A stretch of DNA of 50,864 nt from Verrucomicrobiota bacterium (GCA_016871595.1 VHCY01000006.1:1-50864); one strand, 5' to 3'. Numbered from the stretch's first letter, positions 1 to 9,919 are shown. The notes: generated by a model not told the origin, from the letters alone. Made by a program: numbers and translations.

Positions 1-1125
1 TTCCGCGACGAGGACCTGCGCGCGGACCGGCAGATGGAGTTCACGCAGGTGGACGTCGAGGCGTCGTTCGTGACCCGCGAGGACATCTACGCGCTGTTCG
101 AGGGGATGCTGAGCCGGGTGTGGCGCGAGGTGCTGGGGGTGGAGATTCCCACGCCTTTCCTGCGGATGCCGTTCCAGGAGGCGATGGACCGCTTCGGGGT
201 GGACAAGCCGGACCTGCGCTTCGGCCTCGAGCTGGTGGATTTCTCGGAGACCTTCCGCACCTCCGCCTTCAAGGTGTTCCAGTCCACGGTCGAGTCCGGC
301 GGGGTGGTGAAGGCCCTCAACGCCAAGGGCCTGGCGGACGTCACCCAGGGCGAGTTGAAGGCGCTGGAGGACATCGCGCGTTCGCTCGGGGCGAAGGGTC
401 TGGCGTTCATTAAGGTGGAGGGCGGCGAGTGGAAGTCGCCGATCGTGAAGTTCTTCAGCGAGGCCGAGAAGGCGGAGCTCACCCGGCGGCTCAATCTGGC
501 GGAGGGGGATATCGTATTCTTCGCGGCCGCCCCGTGGGAGAAGGCGTGCGCCATCCTCGGCCGGCTCCGCCTGGAGGCCGCCCAGCTGCTCGCGCGGCGC
601 GGGCGCCTGACCATCCGTCCGGATGACTGGAAGTTCCTGTGGGTTGTCGACTTCCCGCTGATGAGCTACGACGAGGCGGAGAACCGCTATGTGGCCACGC
701 ACCATCCCTTCACCGCCCCGGTGCCCGAGGACGCGGCCCTGCTGGCGACGAACCCGAAGGCTGTGCGCGGGCAGCATTACGACGTCGTCCTCAACGGGAT
801 GGAACTCGGCGGCGGCTCGATCCGCATCCATCAGCCCGCCCTGCAGAAGCGGGTCTTCGAGGAGGTGCTGAAGATCCCGGCCGATGTCGTCGAGAGCCGG
901 TTCGGCTATATGCTAAAGGCCTTTACCTTCGGCGCGCCGCCCCACGGGGGGATCGCCTTCGGGCTCGACCGGATGGTCGCGCTCCTTTGCGGCACCACGA
1001 GCATCCGCGACGTGATCGCGTTCCCCAAGACCCAGAAGGGCCAGGACCTGATGGCGCAGAGCCCAACGCCGGTCACCCCGCGCCAGCTCCGGGAGCTGCA
1101 CATCGCGGTGGTACCCCCGCAGTGA
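1..1125 (+). CDS. aspS: Aspartyl-tRNA synthetase, C-terminal part (5' end outside window)
   Basis: Charges tRNA with aspartate in the cytoplasm. The frame is open from base 1, so the N-terminal anticodon-binding domain lies outside the window and 374 residues are visible. It begins inside class II motif 2 (FRDEDLRADRQMEFTQVD). It continues through a bacterial-type GAD insertion domain and ends with motif 3 (GIAFGLDRMVALLCG) and the usual SPTPV...LRELHI tail. One oddity is Met where the family nearly always has Pro in RQPEFTQ. The next gene, a PII regulator, is 87 bp downstream and functionally unrelated. The identification is secure. Whether the enzyme is discriminating or non-discriminating (tRNA-Asn) cannot be judged without the N-terminal domain. 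Confidence 0.97.
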   Translation, partial: FRDEDLRADRQMEFTQVDVEASFVTREDIYALFEGMLSRVWREVLGVEIPTPFLRMPFQEAMDRFGVDKPDLRFGLELVDFSETFRTSAFKVFQSTVESGGVVKALNAKGLADVTQGELKALEDIARSLGAKGLAFIKVEGGEWKSPIVKFFSEAEKAELTRRLNLAEGDIVFFAAAPWEKACAILGRLRLEAAQLLARRGRLTIRPDDWKFLWVVDFPLMSYDEAENRYVATHHPFTAPVPEDAALLATNPKAVRGQHYDVVLNGMELGGGSIRIHQPALQKRVFEEVLKIPADVVESRFGYMLKAFTFGAPPHGGIAFGLDRMVALLCGTTSIRDVIAFPKTQKGQDLMAQSPTPVTPRQLRELHIAVVPPQ

Positions 1126-1551
<426 letters not shown>

Positions 1552-1843
1552 AGTCCAGCCGGCCTGCAGAAGCCGTCGCGGGAGCGTTTCCGAGAGGGTC
1601 GGTGGGGTTCGCCGGGCTTTGCGTGCCCGTACACCGGGCGTTCTGACGCCGTGAAGCGGGTGGCCTCCAAGGGGGAGATCGGTGCCTTGGAATTCCTGCG
1701 CGGTGGGTGGTCAAAATCGCGGCTGCCTTGGCACGGGGCGTGCTTAAGGAGGGTGGGCCCGCCCTGCGGTCCCGATCCGGCCAAACGGGGTCTGTTCCCC
1801 GTGCGGCCGGTTGTCCACGTCCTCCAACCCAACCACCACGCGC
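1552..1843. other. 292-bp intergenic region upstream of amtB
   Basis: This is the largest gene-free stretch in the window. It holds a sigma-54-type promoter (1729-1744). I see no convincing small gene, terminator or NtrC-type dyad in the rest. The forward frame that crosses it from 1651 continues into the amtB coding region in another frame and has no recognisable protein content. Confidence 0.6.
1729..1744 (+). promoter_or_regulatory. Sigma-54 (RpoN) type -24/-12 promoter for amtB-glnK
   Basis: TGGCACGGGGCGTGCT matches the TGGCACG-N4-TTGCT consensus with one mismatch (G for the first T of the -12 element). The invariant GG (1730-1731) and GC (1742-1743) are separated by exactly 10 bases. 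The transcription start would fall near 1755, about 90 bases before the likely amtB start. RpoN control of ammonium uptake is well established in other bacteria. Use of this promoter here is inferred from sequence. Confidence 0.7.
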
Positions 1844-3304
1844 ATGTCCACCCGTATTCGTCGAATGAAGCCGTTCGCGCTCCTCGCCCTGCTTGCCGGG
1901 CTTTGCTGGGGATCGCTGTCCGCCCAAACCCCCGCGCCCGCGGCGCCCGCGGCGCCGCCCGCCCCGAAGGAGCCCACGATGGAACAGCGCATCGCGGACC
2001 TGGAGGCCTATGTGAACAACGGCGCCCGCACGCCGGACGTCGCCTCCAAGATCCCCGGTCCCGGTCCCGGCCACAACGCGTGGCAGATGGTAAGCACGGC
2101 GCTCGTGATCTTTATGACGCTGCCTGGTCTCGCGCTCTTCTACGGTGGCCTAGTCCGGCGCAAGAATGTCCTCTCGGTGCTCGCCCAGTGTATGGGCATC
2201 GCCGGGTTGGTCACGATCCTCTGGTGGGCGGTGGGCTACAGCCTCGCTTTCTCCGGGGGCAACGCGATCATCGGTGACACTGCCGCGAAATTCCTGACTG
2301 GCGTCGAGGGGGGCAAGACTGGCGCGGGCTACCACTGGATCAGCGACCTAATGTGGGCGATGTTCCAGCTCAGCTTCGCCATCATCACTCCCGCGCTCAT
2401 TGTGGGCGCGATCGCCGAGCGGATGAAGTTCCTCGCGGTGCTCGTCTTCGTGGCGCTCTGGATGTTCCTGGTCTACTTCCCCTTCGCCCATATGGTGTGG
2501 GCTTCGAACGGGCTGATGTGCGGCCCGCTTAACAAGGATGCGGCGATCAAGGCGATCGACTTCGCCGGCGGCACCGTGGTGCATATGACCTCCGGTTGGT
2601 CCGCCCTGGTGCTCTGCATCATCCTCGGCAAGCGCGTGGGCTTCGGCAAGGAGTCGATGCCCCCGCACTCGATGGTGCTCTGCATGGTCGGCACCGGGAT
2701 GCTCTGGGTCGGCTGGTACGGCTTCAACGCCGGTTCCGCCCTCGGCGCCGACGGCCTCGCGGCCAACGCCTTCGCCACCACCACCCTCGCGGCCGCCACG
2801 GCCGGCTTCACCTGGGCCGTCTGCGAATGGGTCCTCCGCGGCAAGCCCAGCGTCCTGGGCTTCTGCTCCGGCATCGTCGCCGGTCTCGTGGTGATCACCC
2901 CGGGCGCCGGCTTCGTGCTCCCGACCTCGGCGGTCATCATCGGCATCTTCGCGGGCGTCATCCCCTTCCTCGCCTGCGCCTACCTCAAGAAGGCCTTCGG
3001 GTATGACGACTCGCTCGACACCTTCGGGGTGCACGGCGTGGGCGGCACCCTGGGCGCGATCCTCACCGGGGTGTTCGCCGATCCGGCGGCCAACTCCGTC
3101 CTCGGGCCCGACGGGATGAAGCTGATGGACGGCCTGCTCGCCAACCAGCTCAAGGCCGTCGCCCTCACCATCGTCTGGTCGGTGGTCGCCACCGCGATCA
3201 TCGCCTACATCGTCAAGGCCGTCATCGGCCTGCGTCCCACCGAGGAGGCCGAACGCCAGGGCTTGGACATCTCCGAGCACGGCGAAGAGGGCTACGTCAG
3301 CTGA
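1844..3304 (+). CDS. amtB: Ammonium transporter with cleavable signal peptide
   Basis: An inner-membrane trimeric ammonium channel of the Amt family. From the ATG at 1844 it has 486 residues. A signal peptide (MKPFALLALLAG...LSAQ) is followed by a short Pro/Ala-rich stretch, a helical segment (MEQRIADLEAY) and then about eleven membrane helices. The family signature DFAGGTVVHMTSG carries the first pore histidine, and GVHGVGGTLGAIL carries the second. The C-terminal cytoplasmic tail that contacts PII is present. The start could also be the ATG at 1865 or a TTG at 1811; none has a clear ribosome binding site. A sigma-54-type promoter lies about 100 bp upstream, and a PII gene follows 20 bp after the stop, so amtB and the downstream glnK probably share a transcript. 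Confidence 0.95.
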   Translation: MSTRIRRMKPFALLALLAGLCWGSLSAQTPAPAAPAAPPAPKEPTMEQRIADLEAYVNNGARTPDVASKIPGPGPGHNAWQMVSTALVIFMTLPGLALFYGGLVRRKNVLSVLAQCMGIAGLVTILWWAVGYSLAFSGGNAIIGDTAAKFLTGVEGGKTGAGYHWISDLMWAMFQLSFAIITPALIVGAIAERMKFLAVLVFVALWMFLVYFPFAHMVWASNGLMCGPLNKDAAIKAIDFAGGTVVHMTSGWSALVLCIILGKRVGFGKESMPPHSMVLCMVGTGMLWVGWYGFNAGSALGADGLAANAFATTTLAAATAGFTWAVCEWVLRGKPSVLGFCSGIVAGLVVITPGAGFVLPTSAVIIGIFAGVIPFLACAYLKKAFGYDDSLDTFGVHGVGGTLGAILTGVFADPAANSVLGPDGMKLMDGLLANQLKAVALTIVWSVVATAIIAYIVKAVIGLRPTEEAERQGLDISEHGEEGYVS

Positions 3305-3312
3305 ACCCCTAA

Positions 3313-3663
<351 letters not shown>

Positions 3664-3686
3664 GGCTCCCCTCCGCGTTCGCGACC

Positions 3687-3720
3687 AGCCGGGACCCCGC
3701 GGGGTCCCGGCTGTTTTGTC
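3687..3720 (+). terminator. Rho-independent terminator after the amtB-glnK operon
   Basis: A perfect 26-nt palindrome (3687-3712; half-site AGCCGGGACCCCG) is followed directly by GTTTTGTCTTT. The stem is extremely GC-rich and is the clearest terminator in the window. It separates the nitrogen module from leuC, whose start is 75 bp beyond the stem. Confidence 0.88.
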
Positions 3721-3787
3721 TTTCCGTCCGGAAATAAGGCTTCCCCGGCCGCCCCGGGATCCTGTTACAGTCAGACCGATTCTTCCC

Positions 3788-5203
3788 ATGGCCAAATCCC
3801 TTTTCGAAAAAGTCTGGGCCGCCCACGCCGTGCGCACGCTCGCCAACGGCCAGACGCAGCTGCTCATCGGCACGCACCTCATCCACGAGGTCACGAGCCC
3901 CCAGGCCTTCGGGATGCTCCGCGATCTCGGCCTGAAGGTCGCGATGCCGCACCGGACCTTCGCCACCGTCGACCACATCGTGCCCACCGACCAGCTGGTC
4001 GAGCCGTACCGCGACCCGCTCGCGCAGGCGATGATGGAGGAGCTCCGCCGCAACTGCGCCGAGTCCGGGATCACGTTCTTCGACCGCGCCACCGGCAAGC
4101 AGGGCATCGTGCACATCGTGGGCCCGGAGCAGGGCATCACCCAGCCCGGCACCACCATCGCCTGCGGCGACTCGCACACCAGCACGCACGGGGCCTTCGG
4201 CGCCGTGGCCTTCGGCATCGGGACCACCCAGATCCGGGACGTCCTCGCCACCCAGACGATGGCCCTGGGCAAGCTGAAGGTCCGGCGCATCAACGTCCGC
4301 GGGAGCCTGCGGCCGGGCGTTTACGCCAAGGACGTCATCCTCCACATCATCCGCGTGCTCGGGGTCAATGGCGGCACCGGCTACGCCTACGAGTACGGTG
4401 GCGAGGTCTTCGACCGCTTCTCGATGGAGGAGCGGATGACCGTCTGCAATATGTCGATCGAGGGCGGCGCCCGGGCCGGTTACGTGAACCCGGACCAGAC
4501 CACCTTCGACTACCTCCGCGGCCGCCCGTACTCCCCGCAGGGCGCGGCCTGGGAGGCCGCCGTCGAGCGCTGGTGCGGTTTCGCCAGCGATCCCGGCTGC
4601 CCGTACGATGACGTGGTCAACATCGACGCGGCGGACATCGCCCCGACGGTCACCTGGGGCATCAATCCCGGCCAGGGCATCGCGATCACCGAATCCATCC
4701 CCGATCCCGCCCGCGCGACCGCCGCGGACGAGCGGGCCTCCATCGAGGAGGCGCTGGCCTACATGAAGCTCCGGCCCGGCGCCGCGATCAAGGGCACGCG
4801 CATCGACGTCGCGTTCATCGGTTCCTGCACCAACGGGCGGCTGAGTGATTTCCGCGAGGTCGCGCGCCACGTCCGCGGTCGCCGCGTAGCTCCCGGCGTG
4901 AAGGCGATCGCCGTCCCCGGCTCCCAGATCGTTGCCCTGCAGTGCGAGAAGGAGGGCATCGACCAGGTGCTGCGGGACGCCGGCTTCGAGTGGCGCGCCG
5001 CCGGGTGCTCGATGTGCCTCGCGATGAATCCGGACAAGCTGGTCGGCGACCAGCTCTGCGCCAGTTCCTCCAACCGCAACTTCAAGGGCCGCCAAGGCTC
5101 GCCCACCGGGCGCACGCTCCTGATGAGCCCCCTGATGGTCGCGGCCGCTGCCGTCACGGGCTCCGTGGCGGATGCCCGCGAGGTCTTCGCCGTCCACTCC
5201 TGA
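3788..5203 (+). CDS. leuC: 3-isopropylmalate dehydratase, large subunit
   Basis: The large subunit of the aconitase-family enzyme that isomerises 2-isopropylmalate to 3-isopropylmalate in leucine synthesis. It is 471 residues, the normal length for the bacterial LeuC type. The start [13 protein letters not shown] at 3788 is typical of the family; an in-frame upstream start at 3716 would overlap the terminator region and lacks homology. The [4Fe-4S] cysteines lie in [11 protein letters not shown] and in [11 protein letters not shown]. The substrate and nucleotide region [14 protein letters not shown] is also seen. leuD follows after 11 bp. leuA and leuB are not in the window. Confidence 0.97.
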   Translation: MAKSLFEKVWAAHAVRTLANGQTQLLIGTHLIHEVTSPQAFGMLRDLGLKVAMPHRTFATVDHIVPTDQLVEPYRDPLAQAMMEELRRNCAESGITFFDRATGKQGIVHIVGPEQGITQPGTTIACGDSHTSTHGAFGAVAFGIGTTQIRDVLATQTMALGKLKVRRINVRGSLRPGVYAKDVILHIIRVLGVNGGTGYAYEYGGEVFDRFSMEERMTVCNMSIEGGARAGYVNPDQTTFDYLRGRPYSPQGAAWEAAVERWCGFASDPGCPYDDVVNIDAADIAPTVTWGINPGQGIAITESIPDPARATAADERASIEEALAYMKLRPGAAIKGTRIDVAFIGSCTNGRLSDFREVARHVRGRRVAPGVKAIAVPGSQIVALQCEKEGIDQVLRDAGFEWRAAGCSMCLAMNPDKLVGDQLCASSSNRNFKGRQGSPTGRTLLMSPLMVAAAAVTGSVADAREVFAVHS

Positions 5204-5214
5204 CCCCCCCGCTT

Positions 5215-5817
5215 ATGGCCCTCGAGAAGATCACCGCCGTCACCGGCCGCGCCGTGTGCGTGCCGGGCAACGACATCGACACCGACCGCATCATCCCCGC
5301 GCGCTTTATGAAGTGCGTGACGTTCGACGGGCTGGGGGAGTTCCTCTTCCACGACGTGCGCAAGAAGGCCGATGGCACCGACCAGGCCCATCCGCTGAAC
5401 GACCCGCGCTTCCGCGGCGCCACGATCCTCCTCTCGGGCGCGAACTTCGGCTGCGGTTCCTCGCGCGAGCACGCGCCGCAGGCGATCCAGAAGCACGGCT
5501 TCCGCGCCGTGGTCGCGGAGAGCTTCGCCGAGATCTTCTTCGGCAACTGCACGACGCTAGGCATCCCCTGCGCCGCCGCCGCCCGCGCGGACATCGCCCG
5601 GCTCGCCGCCGCCCTCGAGGCGGATCCGGCCCTGCCGGTCACGCTGGACGTCGCCGCCGGGGAGATCCGCTTCGGCGGGCAGTCGATCCGCGCCGAGGTC
5701 CGCCCCGCCGCCCGCGACGCCCTCATCCACGGGCGCTGGGACGCGATCGGGGAACTCCTCGAGGGGCTCCCCGCGGTGCAGGCCCTCGCGGCCCGCACGC
5801 CGTACCTCGCCGCCTGA
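5215..5817 (+). CDS. leuD: 3-isopropylmalate dehydratase, small subunit
   Basis: The 200-residue swivelling subunit that completes the isopropylmalate isomerase with LeuC. Family motifs are GNDIDTDRIIPARFMK near the N-terminus, GANFGCGSSREHAP in the middle and AEIFFGNC. The ATG at 5215 gives the normal N-terminus. The gene is 11 bp downstream of leuC in an evident operon. The stop is only 4 bp from the convergent stop of the minus-strand cytochrome gene, leaving no room for a terminator between them. Confidence 0.97.
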   Translation: MALEKITAVTGRAVCVPGNDIDTDRIIPARFMKCVTFDGLGEFLFHDVRKKADGTDQAHPLNDPRFRGATILLSGANFGCGSSREHAPQAIQKHGFRAVVAESFAEIFFGNCTTLGIPCAAAARADIARLAAALEADPALPVTLDVAAGEIRFGGQSIRAEVRPAARDALIHGRWDAIGELLEGLPAVQALAARTPYLAA

Positions 5818-5821
5818 GCGG

Positions 5822-7909
5822 TCAGGGAAACGCCTCGCGCAGGTAGGCCACCACGTCGCGGATCGCCTGCGCGGGCAAGACGTTCCCCCACGGCGGCATC
5901 GGGTTCACCGCCGGGGGCTCCGGGAGCCGGCCTTCGGTGACGATGCGCGCGAGCTCCTCGTCCGAACGCGTCCGCAGACCCCGGGCCCCGGTGTAATCCG
6001 GGGTGCCCGCGGCCAGGGATCCCCTGCCATCCGCACCGTGGCACGTCGCGCAGTGCAGGCGGTAAAGGTCCGCGCCGGCCCGCGGATCGCCCGGCCGCGG
6101 CGCGGTCTCCGCCGAGGCGACGAGTTGCGAAGGCCCCGCGACGCTCGTGCCGTCGGCGAGGCGATTGAGGGTGTAGTACGAGACGCGATTCAGCAGCGGC
6201 GCGCCGCCCGCGCTGGTCACCGCGGAGGCCACGGTCAACTCGTGGACCAAGCCGGGCTGCACCTCCGCGAGCTCCAGGTGCAGGCGACGGCCGCCCGGCT
6301 CGAGCCGCGCGGTGGTCACCGGTACCTCGGTTTCCTCGCGGCGCAGCGAGCCGTCAAGGGGATGGTGGTCGTAGCGGAAACGCTTGAACCGGTAATGCCG
6401 CGCCTCGGCCGCGGCGGCGCCCATCGGCACGGTGAAGGTCAGGACGAATCCGCGCTCCGCCAGCCGCTGGGTGAGGATCTCCACGGGTGCGGTGCCGTCC
6501 CACGTGATGCGCTGGAGGCCTTCGTTCCCGCCGGTCGGCATCCACCCGCGGACGGTTTGGCCGAGGTAAAGGGCGCCATCGGGACCGAACGCGTGGCGCA
6601 TTCCACCCATCCGCAGACCCTGTCCGCGCAGAAACGGGAACGCGGCCCCCTGGTAGGCGCCGCCGACCTTTTCAAGGTCGATGCGCATCAGGACGGCGGA
6701 CACGTCCCCGAGAAAGACCTGGCCGGCGAAGGGACCGAATTTGCCGCCCGTCTGGTCCCAGACCGGCTGGCCCGGGGACGTGCCCATCAGGCCGCGCGGG
6801 AGGTAAACGGCTGGCGGCCGCCGCAGGCGCGAGACGTCCGCCGCCGACAGGCGCTGGTCCTTTAGCTCCGGATGCCACTTCAGGCTGTCGGGATGCCCGT
6901 GGAACGCCCCGCGCGCCACGTGGATCAGGACGGAAGTGGGCACCCACGCCCCGGCACAGTCGCTGATGAACAACTCGTCGTCCGGACTCAGCCCCACGCC
7001 GAGAGGCTGCCGAAAGCCGGAGGCATAGGGCCGGAACGTCCCATCCGTCGCGATCTGGAATGCCCAGCCCTGGAATTCCGCCACCGAGCGGTGGCCATCC
7101 GGCACCGCCCCCGGACCCGTCCAAGGCAGGTACTGCTCGGTCCGCAACCGTCCCCGGGTCCACGGCAGCTCGACCCCGCGCCCGAAGGAACAGAGGCCCG
7201 AGGAGGCGTAGAAGTTACCCGCACGGTCCCGGACGAGGCCGTAGGAGAATTCGTGGTAACTGCCGGTGATGCCCCAGTGGTCCGCCACCGTGGTCCGGAT
7301 CTCCGCGACGCCATCCCCGTCCAGGTCGCGGAGCCGCGTGAGCTCTGGGCGCTGGATCACAAAGACATCCGTCTCGTCCGCGGCGACGACGCCGAAGGGC
7401 TCGTGCAGCCCGTCCGCCAGCCGCCGCCACCGCCCAACGTCCGCGGGCCGGATCCATACCTCCCCGCGTCGGTTCGTCACGACCAGGCTGCCCCGGGGCG
7501 TGAACGCCACGCCCGAAACCTCCGGGATCATCGGCCGCGGCAAGGCCACGGTCTCGACCCGGTACGGGGTGCGCTGCAGCGCCGGCAGGCGCAGGTCCCG
7601 GTTCACGGTGGCCCCGGATGCGACCTCCAGGCGGAAGGTTGTCTCCTCGTGGTCGGGCGCGGTCACCCAGATCTCGTAGGCCCCGGGCGGCAGGGAGACC
7701 TCGAAGGTGCCGTCGTTCCCGGCGCGTTGGATCACCTGGCTGTTCTCTCGCCCCGCCAGCGCCGCGCCCTCGACGCGCACCTGCGCGAAGCGTGCGGGGC
7801 CTCCGCTCTCGCTCTCGATCCGGCCGGAGAGCCGGGCCGGGGCGGGGGCCGTGGCCAGCGCGAGGCCGACGGAGATCAGCGTGAGGAACCCGAGCCGCAG
7901 TGGCTTCAT
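5822..7909 (-). CDS. Secreted beta-propeller protein with C-terminal cytochrome c domain
   Basis: A 695-residue exported protein. The N-terminal signal peptide (MKPLRLGFLTLISVGLALA) is followed by a carboxypeptidase-regulatory-like beta-sandwich (~28-110). Next comes an NHL/sorbosone-dehydrogenase-like propeller (~125-480, with EVSGVAFTPRGSLVVTNRRG and DLDGDGVAEIRT). The C-terminal class I cytochrome c domain has one CATCH haem site (Cys620) and a likely axial Met671 in NPMPPW. Proteins of this build are frequent in Planctomycetes and Verrucomicrobia and are thought to take part in periplasmic sugar or alcohol oxidation; the substrate is unknown. Its ATG overlaps the stop of the upstream gene by 4 bp (ATGA), so translation is probably coupled. 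Confidence 0.85.
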   Translation of the reverse strand: MKPLRLGFLTLISVGLALATAPAPARLSGRIESESGGPARFAQVRVEGAALAGRENSQVIQRAGNDGTFEVSLPPGAYEIWVTAPDHEETTFRLEVASGATVNRDLRLPALQRTPYRVETVALPRPMIPEVSGVAFTPRGSLVVTNRRGEVWIRPADVGRWRRLADGLHEPFGVVAADETDVFVIQRPELTRLRDLDGDGVAEIRTTVADHWGITGSYHEFSYGLVRDRAGNFYASSGLCSFGRGVELPWTRGRLRTEQYLPWTGPGAVPDGHRSVAEFQGWAFQIATDGTFRPYASGFRQPLGVGLSPDDELFISDCAGAWVPTSVLIHVARGAFHGHPDSLKWHPELKDQRLSAADVSRLRRPPAVYLPRGLMGTSPGQPVWDQTGGKFGPFAGQVFLGDVSAVLMRIDLEKVGGAYQGAAFPFLRGQGLRMGGMRHAFGPDGALYLGQTVRGWMPTGGNEGLQRITWDGTAPVEILTQRLAERGFVLTFTVPMGAAAAEARHYRFKRFRYDHHPLDGSLRREETEVPVTTARLEPGGRRLHLELAEVQPGLVHELTVASAVTSAGGAPLLNRVSYYTLNRLADGTSVAGPSQLVASAETAPRPGDPRAGADLYRLHCATCHGADGRGSLAAGTPDYTGARGLRTRSDEELARIVTEGRLPEPPAVNPMPPWGNVLPAQAIRDVVAYLREAFP

Positions 7910-9162
7910 CGCGTCGCCTCCCGGCTCGCCCGGAGCAGCCGCACCGTGAATTCGCCGGCCGCCTGCCCCGTGAATCCCGCGTGTTCCGCCTCGCGGCGAG
8001 CGCCGGTCACCTCGATGAGTACCTCAGGCTGGGGCACGAGGCGCAGCCAGAGCGGGGCGGCGCCGGGTCCCACCGTGAATCGCCGCTCCAGGCCCCGGCC
8101 GGCCGGCGTCGCGCCCGGGTGTTCGGTCACGGTGCGCCCGGCGACCTCGTAGTGGAAATCGGGCATCCCGGCCCGCGTGGAGTGGCCGCGGAACCGCCAC
8201 GCCGCGGCGGGGCCCCCGGGCGACGTTCGCCAGGCGGGCTCCGCGGGCTCGCGGTACCAGACGGGGCCGTCGAGCCGGGCGGGCGCGCCCTGTTTCGTCA
8301 GCCAGCGCGGCCGTGGGTCCGCGAATTCCCCCGCCCAGAGGTAGTTGATCCCGCCGCGGACCGGATCGAGGCACACGCCCACGCCTTCGGGAAAGGTGAG
8401 CGCGAAGGAACCGGGATGCGCATCGGGCAAAACCGTCCGTTGCAGGTGGGGCGTCGCGCCGGGCACGGTTCGCCCCGCGGCCCACCAGACGGCCTGCGCG
8501 ATTAGGCGGCGCACCCCGGCCTCGTGCAAAATCGCCGGCGTCACGGCCGCTAGGTGCACAACGCGGCTCGCGCCGCCTTTGCGGATCCATACGAGCGGGG
8601 TCGTGGCTTCGCCCGCGGTCGCCTCCTGCAGCACGAAGGTGTCCGCGGTGAGCCCGCTCCAGAGGCGCAGCGGTTGGGGCGCCGGCGGTTCCGCTGGGCC
8701 ACTGGTCAGGGGATGGCCGTAGTCGCTGAGCACAGTGGGCGCGGCGCCCGGCGCAAAACGCCCGCCCGGCGAGGCGCCGAGCAGGGTGGTGACCTCCGCG
8801 GCGCCCCCGGGCCAGGTCGTCGACTCGGCGCCGAGGACGACGAGCGGTCGCGGGCGGGCCAGGAAACGCGCGAAGGCGGAGGCATCGGCGGAGCCCTGGG
8901 GCCCCGGACCGCGCCACACGACCACCAGATCGGCCGCCTCCGCGTCACTGACCAAGGTGAAGGGGGCGAGCGCGGCCGCGACGGCAGTGAGTTCCGCTTT
9001 GGATTCCGCAGGTGCGCCCAGGACGGCGACGCGCGGCGGGGCGGACGGCGCCGGGCCATCCGCCGCGAAGGAGGAGCCCCAGCCCAGCGCGGCGGCGAGG
9101 ACCGCAGCAGCAAGGAATTGGCGGGCGCGCGCGAGGTGGCGGTTCATGCGGCGAAGGCGCAT
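7906..9162 (-). CDS. Secreted protein, possibly ThuA-like (divergent)
   Basis: A 418-residue protein with a signal peptide (hydrophobic AAAVLAAALGWGSSFAA after a basic start). Residues ~45-240 alternate Val/Leu-rich strands with Ala-rich helices (RVAVLGAPAESKAE, DLVVVWRGPG, RPLVVLGAES, SRVVHLAAVTPAI). This recalls the glutamine-amidotransferase-like fold of the ThuA family, which is often encoded beside propeller/cytochrome proteins in this phylum. The C-terminal ~170 residues look like a beta-rich domain (GINYLWAGEF, WYREPAEPAW). The ThuA assignment rests on fold impression and context only. ATG 9162 has a GAGG eight bases upstream and lies 10 bp after the previous stop; ATG 9147 is an alternative. 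Confidence 0.6.
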   Translation of the reverse strand: MRLRRMNRHLARARQFLAAAVLAAALGWGSSFAADGPAPSAPPRVAVLGAPAESKAELTAVAAALAPFTLVSDAEAADLVVVWRGPGPQGSADASAFARFLARPRPLVVLGAESTTWPGGAAEVTTLLGASPGGRFAPGAAPTVLSDYGHPLTSGPAEPPAPQPLRLWSGLTADTFVLQEATAGEATTPLVWIRKGGASRVVHLAAVTPAILHEAGVRRLIAQAVWWAAGRTVPGATPHLQRTVLPDAHPGSFALTFPEGVGVCLDPVRGGINYLWAGEFADPRPRWLTKQGAPARLDGPVWYREPAEPAWRTSPGGPAAAWRFRGHSTRAGMPDFHYEVAGRTVTEHPGATPAGRGLERRFTVGPGAAPLWLRLVPQPEVLIEVTGARREAEHAGFTGQAAGEFTVRLLRASREATR

Positions 9163-9172
9163 CGGTCGGGCC

Positions 9173-9919
9173 TCAGGGCCGCGGCGCGGGCGGAGCCGCC
9201 TCGAGGATGAGGCGGCCGAAGCGGTCCGGGGTATGAAAGGAGGGCTTTGGCGTGACGGCCTGCGCCCACTGGCTGTACTGCGGATTGGTGCGGCCGCCGT
9301 GCCGGTTGAGGTTCATCCGCATCACGGTGCCGGGTCGCGGCGGCGTCGCGGGCGCGTGCGCGGCGAAGTTGCGCCACGGGATCGCGACCTCCACCCGCCA
9401 GACCCGGTCCTCGTCGGAATCATCGTTGAGCGTGCCCTCGTAGGTACCCGCCAGGATCACGCCCTCGGCGTCCCAGCGGGGGGCGCGGGGCTGGGTGGGG
9501 CCGTTGGGGCGGAAGTTGTCGAGGAGTCCGCCGATGACGTTGAACTCGAGGTTGAAGTAGACGCCGGGCTTGGTGGGGTCGGGCATCAGCATCAGCTCGA
9601 CGCAATCGTCCTCGGGGATGCGCCCGTCACGCTCGGTGTGCCGGGCGGTGATGTGCCGGTCATCGCACTCGAAGGCCAGGTAGAGGTAGGTGTCGTCCCA
9701 GACCAGGCGCGCGCGGGTCTGCTCGCGGGCGCCCGCCTTGAACCACGTGAAGACAAAATCCCCGGCGAGTGGCGCGGCGGCCCAGGCAGGGTCATCGAGT
9801 CGCCCATCGATCCGCGGGGGCGTGGCGGCACGAAGCGCGCGGTACTCGGGCAGGGGAGGGGGCTCGGCGGCGGATGCGGGCCCCGCGAGGAAGAGCAGGA
9901 TCACCAAGATTGGGCGCAT
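9173..9919 (-). CDS. Secreted carbohydrate-binding family 9-like protein
   Basis: A 248-residue protein with a clear signal peptide (MRPILVILLFLAGPASAAEP). The rest matches the CBM9-like/DOMON-type beta-sandwich found in secreted sugar-binding proteins. Hallmarks are RIDGRLDDPAWAAAP, ARLVWDDTYLYLAFECDD, the acidic EDDCVELMLMPDP, YFNLEFNVIGG and VWRVEVAIPWRNF. An in-frame start at 10129 adds 70 residues without homology and would bury the signal peptide, so 9919 is chosen. It is the first gene of a three-gene minus-strand operon with the ThuA-like and propeller/cytochrome genes (gaps +10 and -4 bp). It probably binds glycan or a haem-like ligand at the cell surface; the ligand is unknown. Confidence 0.85.
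   Translation of the reverse strand: MRPILVILLFLAGPASAAEPPPLPEYRALRAATPPRIDGRLDDPAWAAAPLAGDFVFTWFKAGAREQTRARLVWDDTYLYLAFECDDRHITARHTERDGRIPEDDCVELMLMPDPTKPGVYFNLEFNVIGGLLDNFRPNGPTQPRAPRWDAEGVILAGTYEGTLNDDSDEDRVWRVEVAIPWRNFAAHAPATPPRPGTVMRMNLNRHGGRTNPQYSQWAQAVTPKPSFHTPDRFGRLILEAAPPAPRP

Noticed and set aside
1651-2277. A plus-strand frame starting in the amtB leader
   Set aside because: It continues through the amtB signal peptide and first helices in another frame; only the amtB frame is meaningful. I could not support a leader peptide.
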